Shown here: one piece after another, positions 40,407 through 44,373 of the stretch
Layout: every line of letters begins with the position of its first letter
How positions within the stretch are numbered: the stretch's first letter is position 1
Assembly (NCBI GenBank): GCA_002396205.1
Contig: DGXB01000058.1
Coordinates: 1 to 44,373 of the forward strand
Direction of reading: 5' to 3'
DNA length: 44,373 bases
Origin: Bacteroidales bacterium UBA4243
GTDB taxonomy: Bacteria; Bacteroidota; Bacteroidia; Bacteroidales; F082
The notes under the pieces: model-generated
Told to the model about the DNA's origin: nothing
What the model saw: only the letters and a program-made list of their open reading frames with translations
The model's database searches: none
Program-made: the position numbers and the translations under genes

Positions 40407-40434
40407 GGGTTATGATATTGGGTGATTCAGGGGG

Positions 40435-40442
40435 CAAAAATA
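40435..40442 (-). promoter_or_regulatory. -7 promoter element of the ThrE gene
   Basis: TATTTTTG on the - strand matches TAnnTTTG; the ATG lies 28 bases further on. The -33 element is weak. Confidence 0.5.
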
Positions 40443-40466
40443 GAAAACAAATCCCATTGGAAAGAC

Positions 40467-41183
40467 TTATCGGGCAAGGAAATAGATAATCAGCATATGG
40501 AGAGGATAAAAGGCGTAGAAAAAGTATTTCAGGAATGGGGTTTTGATAAAGCCACGTTTGCCGTTATACATACAAGTCAGCAATAGCGAAAGAAACACCA
40601 TCGTTTTCATTTCAAGCAGTATTGGTGCGGCTACACATTGAATGGCTTTTTCTCTTCTCAGGCCATACAATAGAAGGATAAAGACGAATCCAGCCGTTCG
40701 GTAGTCGGCTTGCAAATATCTGGAAATGAGGAATAAGGATAGTAGAATCGCCAAGCTTATAATAGGGCGTTCCCTAAAGTGCTCCAAGCTGCACATGGCC
40801 ATGTATCCCAAAAGGAGCGTGAACATGACATTTTGTTTTGGGAACAACAATGAATGGCCAAACAACAGGTTAAACGGAATCTCGGAAATGAGCGCAAGAG
40901 CCAACAAATTCAGGCCATATTTCCTCTTGTTTCCGGTGTGCAAAAAACCTTCAACGAGCAGAAACGCAAACAAAGGGAAAGCCAGCCGGCCAAACATCAA
41001 CATAAGCTGCAGCAGCGAAATGGACTTACCTGCGACCGAAAACCAAACCACATTAGCCCAACCAGATTGTGAAAAACACAACTTGGCCAAGTGGTCGGCC
41101 AACATCGAGACACAGGCAATCAGTTTCAATGCACTGCCACTAAGAACCTGATAGGGTTTTGTCGAGAGACATTTCGTTTCCAT
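40467..41183 (-). CDS. TraX family membrane protein
   Basis: 238 residues with six to eight membrane helices. The family pattern is visible: SGSALKLIACVSMLADHLAK at the start, FGRLAFPLFAFLLVEGFLHT, and the C-terminal YAFYPLHMLIIYFLAR. TraX is the F-pilin N-acetylase; chromosomal relatives in Bacteroidota have unknown acyl acceptors. No conjugation genes lie nearby, so a pilin role is unlikely here. Confidence 0.85.
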   Translation of the reverse strand: METKCLSTKPYQVLSGSALKLIACVSMLADHLAKLCFSQSGWANVVWFSVAGKSISLLQLMLMFGRLAFPLFAFLLVEGFLHTGNKRKYGLNLLALALISEIPFNLLFGHSLLFPKQNVMFTLLLGYMAMCSLEHFRERPIISLAILLSLFLISRYLQADYRTAGFVFILLLYGLRREKAIQCVAAPILLEMKTMVFLSLLLTCMYNGKRGFIKTPFLKYFFYAFYPLHMLIIYFLAR

Positions 41184-41257
41184 AGCTACATAATACTGGT
41201 TTTTAATTAATTAGGTGCATGAGATTTGGAAAATAACGGGCGTTTGATAGTTTGACC

Positions 41258-42817
41258 TCAGTTTGAAGTATCATCATCTCCAACTATTTCCCACCTGCCG
41301 CCAAGTGTTGCTGGGCCAATACGGTGAATTCTGTTTTCTGCTTTCAGTTTAGTAATGTAAACCTGTATTGTCCTCTCTGTGCAACCGATAAGTTTGGCTA
41401 ATTCTTTTTTGGTTATCAAAGGATTCTCTTTTATCAATCGAAACACACGCTCCATACGAGTTTGGGAAGAGTTTGGGAAGAGTTTGGGAAGAGTTTGGGA
41501 AGTTTGGGAATCAGTTAGACCATTAGTTAGATTACTTTTGGTAGTTTGTGCAGAAGTTTGCGCAGTTTTATCATAAACGAACAAAGTCAGTGCAACTTCA
41601 TCCACTTCAATTCTGTTTTCAAGCAATGGAGCCTTCCACCCAGTTTGCTTCCAAGCGTTTAGGATCATTGGGAAGCCAGAACCCAAGTTCTCACCGAAAC
41701 CAATCATTCTCAACATGTTCTGGATTCTTGGATTGCGGGCTTTCGACAAGCCGCCTTCGTAGATTTGTTCGATGGGCAACTTTAATGTTCCAGGATTGCG
41801 GAACACCAATTTGTCATCGTATTTGTCGATGCGCAAAACACCACCTTCCAAAAACACGTCTGAATGGATGATTGCGTTGGTGAATGCCTCACGTACGGCT
41901 TTGTGTTGTGGAGTGTCGTCAATGCGTCTGATGCCTTCCATTCTGAAAGGACGTGGCAAATCAAATGTAAGCTTGGGCGAAACACGATGGAAAAACTGGT
42001 AAAGGTTGTTCTCCCAACGTCCATCGTAAGTCAAACGGTCGTGATAACGCTCATCGCCAACCAAATGGCTCATATCCACATAATCCATTCTGAAATTGGC
42101 AAAACGTTCACGAATGGAAAGGCCTTTGCCAAACATCAACAAACCGGCAACGGTCAAGCATTCTTTTCCCGAGGTCCGATCAACGAGATAACCTCCAAGT
42201 TCTTTCAAAAACGACTTGTCGTCCTCTTCATTCCAAACATGGTCTTCGTTAAGGATGCGGAACTCCGTCCTATACTGGCGAAGTGATTCCATATCTACAT
42301 CATCCATTCCAAAATGCTCAAGCATGGATCCGTCGTTTCCATTTGCATTGGCATCGCGAATCATGGCTTTCACCGACTCTTCGGAGCAACGGTAATCTCC
42401 TTCGTGGTTACGGCGAAAAGTGCCTTTATAAACATTCTCGTTAAGGTAAATGGGCTTGACACTCCAGTTTGCCTGGGGAACGTGTATAACGACGACCTGT
42501 TTTTCTCCCATTTCCACCACTTCCACATCCGAGTCTGTCAAGATATTCGCACTCACCTTGTTGCTATTGATAGTGTTCCAAAAGTCAGTCAAGATTTTCT
42601 GTGTATCATCCACGCCGACAATGGTAAAACGCTTGATAGGATCATTCTCCTTCCTGTTTTCGCTGATTCCCAAAAGAATTGTGCCGCCGATGGAGTTTGC
42701 GAAAGCCGAGTAAGTCTCCCATATCGACCTCGGCAATTCCGTTTTGGCTGATTTTGCCTCAAGTGTCAGTCGCTCGCCGTTGTTTAGGGTTTCTATAAGT
42801 TGTTGATGGGTCATCAT
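41258..42817 (-). CDS. AlbA/Schlafen-type regulator with ATPase-like region and winged helix
   Basis: 519 residues from the ATG at 42817; an ATG at 42814 is equally possible, and an in-frame TTG at 42826 overlaps the promoter box. Residues about 15-140 form a Schlafen AlbA_2 DNA-binding domain (ESAK-like LTLEAKSAK, YSAFANSIGGTILLGISE). Residues about 300-400 resemble the HATPase_c_4 region of these proteins (QHKAVREAFTNAIIHSDVF, GFGENLGSGFPMI). The last 60 residues form a winged helix (LITKKELAKLIGCTERTIQV). Between them, residues about 436-453 are encoded by an 11-bp tandem repeat, whose unit length is not a multiple of three. The protein probably regulates transcription; its targets are unknown. 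Confidence 0.88.
   Translation of the reverse strand: MMTHQQLIETLNNGERLTLEAKSAKTELPRSIWETYSAFANSIGGTILLGISENRKENDPIKRFTIVGVDDTQKILTDFWNTINSNKVSANILTDSDVEVVEMGEKQVVVIHVPQANWSVKPIYLNENVYKGTFRRNHEGDYRCSEESVKAMIRDANANGNDGSMLEHFGMDDVDMESLRQYRTEFRILNEDHVWNEEDDKSFLKELGGYLVDRTSGKECLTVAGLLMFGKGLSIRERFANFRMDYVDMSHLVGDERYHDRLTYDGRWENNLYQFFHRVSPKLTFDLPRPFRMEGIRRIDDTPQHKAVREAFTNAIIHSDVFLEGGVLRIDKYDDKLVFRNPGTLKLPIEQIYEGGLSKARNPRIQNMLRMIGFGENLGSGFPMILNAWKQTGWKAPLLENRIEVDEVALTLFVYDKTAQTSAQTTKSNLTNGLTDSQTSQTLPKLFPNSSQTRMERVFRLIKENPLITKKELAKLIGCTERTIQVYITKLKAENRIHRIGPATLGGRWEIVGDDDTSN
41458..41510 (-). repeat. 11-bp tandem repeat inside the AlbA/Schlafen gene
   Basis: GAGTTTGGGAA is repeated four times without change (41458-41468, 41469-41479, 41480-41490, 41491-41501) and is followed by the 9 bases GTTTGGGAA (41502-41510). 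In the gene's sense the unit is TTCCCAAACTC. The three frames of the unit appear in turn in the protein as FPNS, LPKL and SQT. Confidence 0.95.
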
Positions 42818-42823
42818 TGATTG

Positions 42824-42831
42824 CAAAAGTA
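42824..42831 (-). promoter_or_regulatory. -7 promoter element of the AlbA/Schlafen gene
   Basis: TACTTTTG on the - strand matches TAnnTTTG and ends only 6 bases before the ATG at 42817, so the transcript would be leaderless or nearly so. Confidence 0.55.
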
Positions 42832-42838
42832 GTCAAAT

Positions 42839-42873
42839 AAATGCAGAGGCACAATAAATGCGCCTCTGCATTT
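42839..42873 (-). terminator. Intrinsic terminator of the etf operon
   Basis: AAATGCAGAGGC (42839-42850) and GCCTCTGCATTT (42862-42873) form a perfect 12-bp stem 16 bases after the etfA stop codon; leftward it continues ATTTG. The T run is short. Confidence 0.72.
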
Positions 42874-42888
42874 CGATTTAATACAACA

Positions 42889-43911
42889 TTACTTCTCCAT
42901 CTCCTTCTTCAACCTCTCCGTCAACATGGGGACGATTTTGTGCAGGTCGCCAACGATGCCGAGGTCGGCAACGCTGAAGATGGGCGCAAACTTGTCCTTG
43001 TTGATGGCGATGATGAAGTCGGACTCTTCCATGCCGGCCAAGTGCTGGATGGCACCGCTGATACCGCAAGCCATGTAGAGGTTCGGGCGGACGGTCTTAC
43101 CCGTTTGGCCCACCTGACGGTCGTGAGGCATCACGCCGTTGTCGACCATGGCACGGCTCGACGAGACCACGCCACCGATGACGTCGGCCAGAGCCTGCAG
43201 TTTGTCGAAGCCTTCCTTGTTCTGCACGCCACGGCCACCAGAGACCAAGATCTTGGCATCGGCGATGTCGACGACAGCCTTGTCTTCCTTGATGGTCTCG
43301 ACGAGCTTCACGTGGAACTTGCTCGTGTCAAACTTCGGGGCGAACATCGTGACAACGCCTTGACGGCCTTCCTCGCGCTGACGCTTCTGCATCACGCCAG
43401 GACGCACCGTCGACATCTGCGGACGAGTGTTCGGGCAAATGATGGTGGCCATCAGGTTGCCTCCGAAGGCGGGACGGGTCATGCGGAACTGCGGCTCGCC
43501 GTTGCTCTTCTCGTCGCTGACGACTTCGAGCTTGGTGCAGTCTGCCGTCAGACCGGTCTTCAGGCGGGCGGCGATACGCGGCGCCATGTCGCGACCAATG
43601 GTGGTGGCACCATACAGCACGATGTTGGGGCAGCGTTCCTTCACGATTTGGTCGACGACCTGGGTGTATTGCTCACTCAGATAGTCCTTCAGCTCGGGGC
43701 AGTCGGCCACGATGACCTCATCGGCACCGAATTCAATCAGCTTCTGGGCCTGGTCCTTGATGCCACAGCCGAGCAGCATGGCCACAACCTTCTCACCAAG
43801 CGTGTCGGCGAGGTCGCGGGCCTTACCTAAAAGTTCGAATGCAACGGATTGGATGACACCTTCACGTTGTTCTGCGAAAACGAATACGTTCTTATAATCT
43901 TTCAATTCCAT
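42889..43911 (-). CDS. etfA: Electron transfer flavoprotein alpha subunit
   Basis: 340 residues, the usual EtfA size. The FAD-binding C-terminal half shows LVSGGRGVQNKEGFDKL, SSRAMVDNGVMPHDRQVGQT, YMACGISGAIQHLAGME and IIAINKDKFAPIFSVADLGI. With EtfB it carries electrons between NADH, ferredoxin and an acyl-CoA dehydrogenase. The gene follows etfB by 11 bases. A butyryl-CoA dehydrogenase gene is not visible but could lie just beyond the right edge. With the crotonyl-CoA made by the operon at 1606-7168 this would finish butyrate synthesis; whether this Etf bifurcates cannot be told from what is seen here. Confidence 0.95.
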   Translation of the reverse strand: MELKDYKNVFVFAEQREGVIQSVAFELLGKARDLADTLGEKVVAMLLGCGIKDQAQKLIEFGADEVIVADCPELKDYLSEQYTQVVDQIVKERCPNIVLYGATTIGRDMAPRIAARLKTGLTADCTKLEVVSDEKSNGEPQFRMTRPAFGGNLMATIICPNTRPQMSTVRPGVMQKRQREEGRQGVVTMFAPKFDTSKFHVKLVETIKEDKAVVDIADAKILVSGGRGVQNKEGFDKLQALADVIGGVVSSSRAMVDNGVMPHDRQVGQTGKTVRPNLYMACGISGAIQHLAGMEESDFIIAINKDKFAPIFSVADLGIVGDLHKIVPMLTERLKKEMEK

Positions 43912-43922
43912 GGCTGTGACTT

Positions 43923-44373
43923 TTAGATGATGTGTTTTTCTTTCAGTTTATTGACAATCAGCTCGACGGCTTCTTCCTCGCTCACTTCGTGGACTTCGCC
44001 CGGGGCCTTCATGGCCTTCGGGAACGACTGGAACACCTTGGTGGGCGAACCGCTCAAGCCGAGACGGGTTTCGTCGTAGTCGATCTTATCGGCACCCCAC
44101 ACTTCGACTTCCCTATTGTAGGCCTCAACGATGCCGCTGACGGTCATGTAACGGGGTTCAAAGGCGGAAGCCAACACGGTAAGCAGGCATTTGCCTTCCA
44201 CTTCGAGCACTTGGACACTGTCTTCGTTCTCCTTGTGGACGAGCAGATGGCCGTTGTCGAGGACCTTGGCATCGCAAACGTAGGAAACCTGAGGCAGACC
44301 GAGGTGCTCAGCCATTTCGGGACCCACTTGTGCGGTGTCGCCATCGATAGCCTGACGGCCAGCGATGATCAGG
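43923..44373 (-). CDS. etfB: Electron transfer flavoprotein beta subunit, C-terminal part (5' end outside window)
   Basis: About 150 residues; the gene runs off the right edge. The first visible residues, LIIAGRQAIDGDTAQVGPEM, are the classic EtfB signature that contacts FAD/AMP. LPQVSYVCDAKV and the C-terminal helices (EEEAVELIVNKLKEK) follow. It pairs with EtfA downstream on the same transcript. Confidence 0.94.
   Translation of the reverse strand, partial: LIIAGRQAIDGDTAQVGPEMAEHLGLPQVSYVCDAKVLDNGHLLVHKENEDSVQVLEVEGKCLLTVLASAFEPRYMTVSGIVEAYNREVEVWGADKIDYDETRLGLSGSPTKVFQSFPKAMKAPGEVHEVSEEEAVELIVNKLKEKHII

Noticed and set aside
40467..41183. TraX gene as a sign of a conjugative element
   Set aside because: No other transfer genes, integrase or attachment repeats are present; chromosomal TraX relatives are common.

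Overview
The window comes from an anaerobic, fermentative member of the Bacteroidales (phylum Bacteroidota). This rests on several signs: promoters of the TAnnTTTG type, weak or absent Shine-Dalgarno sites at most genes, a type IX secretion sorting domain on a secreted peptidase, a DUF3127 gene, and a 4-hydroxybutyrate gene order that, from memory, matches the Porphyromonas gingivalis cluster (dehydratase, NifU-like, CoA-transferase, 4-hydroxybutyrate dehydrogenase, SucD). AdhE, a sensory [FeFe]-hydrogenase and a second monomeric-type hydrogenase are not Porphyromonas-like, so an uncultured gut, rumen or digester lineage is more likely.

Layout. 1-1500 (+): end of a fumarate reductase/succinate dehydrogenase operon. 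1606-7656 (-): a five-gene operon turning succinyl-CoA into crotonyl-CoA through succinate semialdehyde and 4-hydroxybutyrate, led by a clear cobalamin riboswitch. 7734-12372 (-): a thioredoxin-like ferredoxin, a PAS-bearing sensory hydrogenase, a PP2C phosphatase and a second hydrogenase-like protein. 12501-17101 (-): rex, adhE and an iron alcohol dehydrogenase. 17278-19539 (-): a subtilase carrying an in-frame repeat element. 19615-24763 (+): a small TerB-like protein, then a trimeric electron-bifurcating-type [FeFe]-hydrogenase operon. 24888-27663 (-): rubrerythrin, rubredoxin and a three-domain flavin reductase-rubredoxin-flavodiiron fusion (oxygen/NO defence). 27864-30730 (+): exonuclease, DUF3127 protein, mnmE. 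30738-35776 (+): a decayed phosphatase/STAS/porin/NRPS cluster with deletion-type junctions. 35864-41183: housekeeping, envelope and transport genes. 41258-42817 (-): an AlbA/Schlafen-type regulator containing an 11-bp tandem repeat. 42889-44373 (-): etfA and the end of etfB.

Together the genes describe carbon and redox disposal by fermentation. Reducing power can leave as H2 (HydABC), ethanol (AdhE, under Rex), succinate (Frd) or butyrate (4-hydroxybutyrate operon plus Etf and an unseen butyryl-CoA dehydrogenase). The sensory hydrogenase and phosphatase probably report H2 or redox state. The strongest finding is the cobalamin riboswitch placed ahead of the B12-independent butyrate branch. 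It would let the cell send succinyl-CoA to butyrate when B12, needed for the methylmalonyl-CoA/propionate branch, is scarce. No tRNA, rRNA, CRISPR array or insertion sequence was seen.
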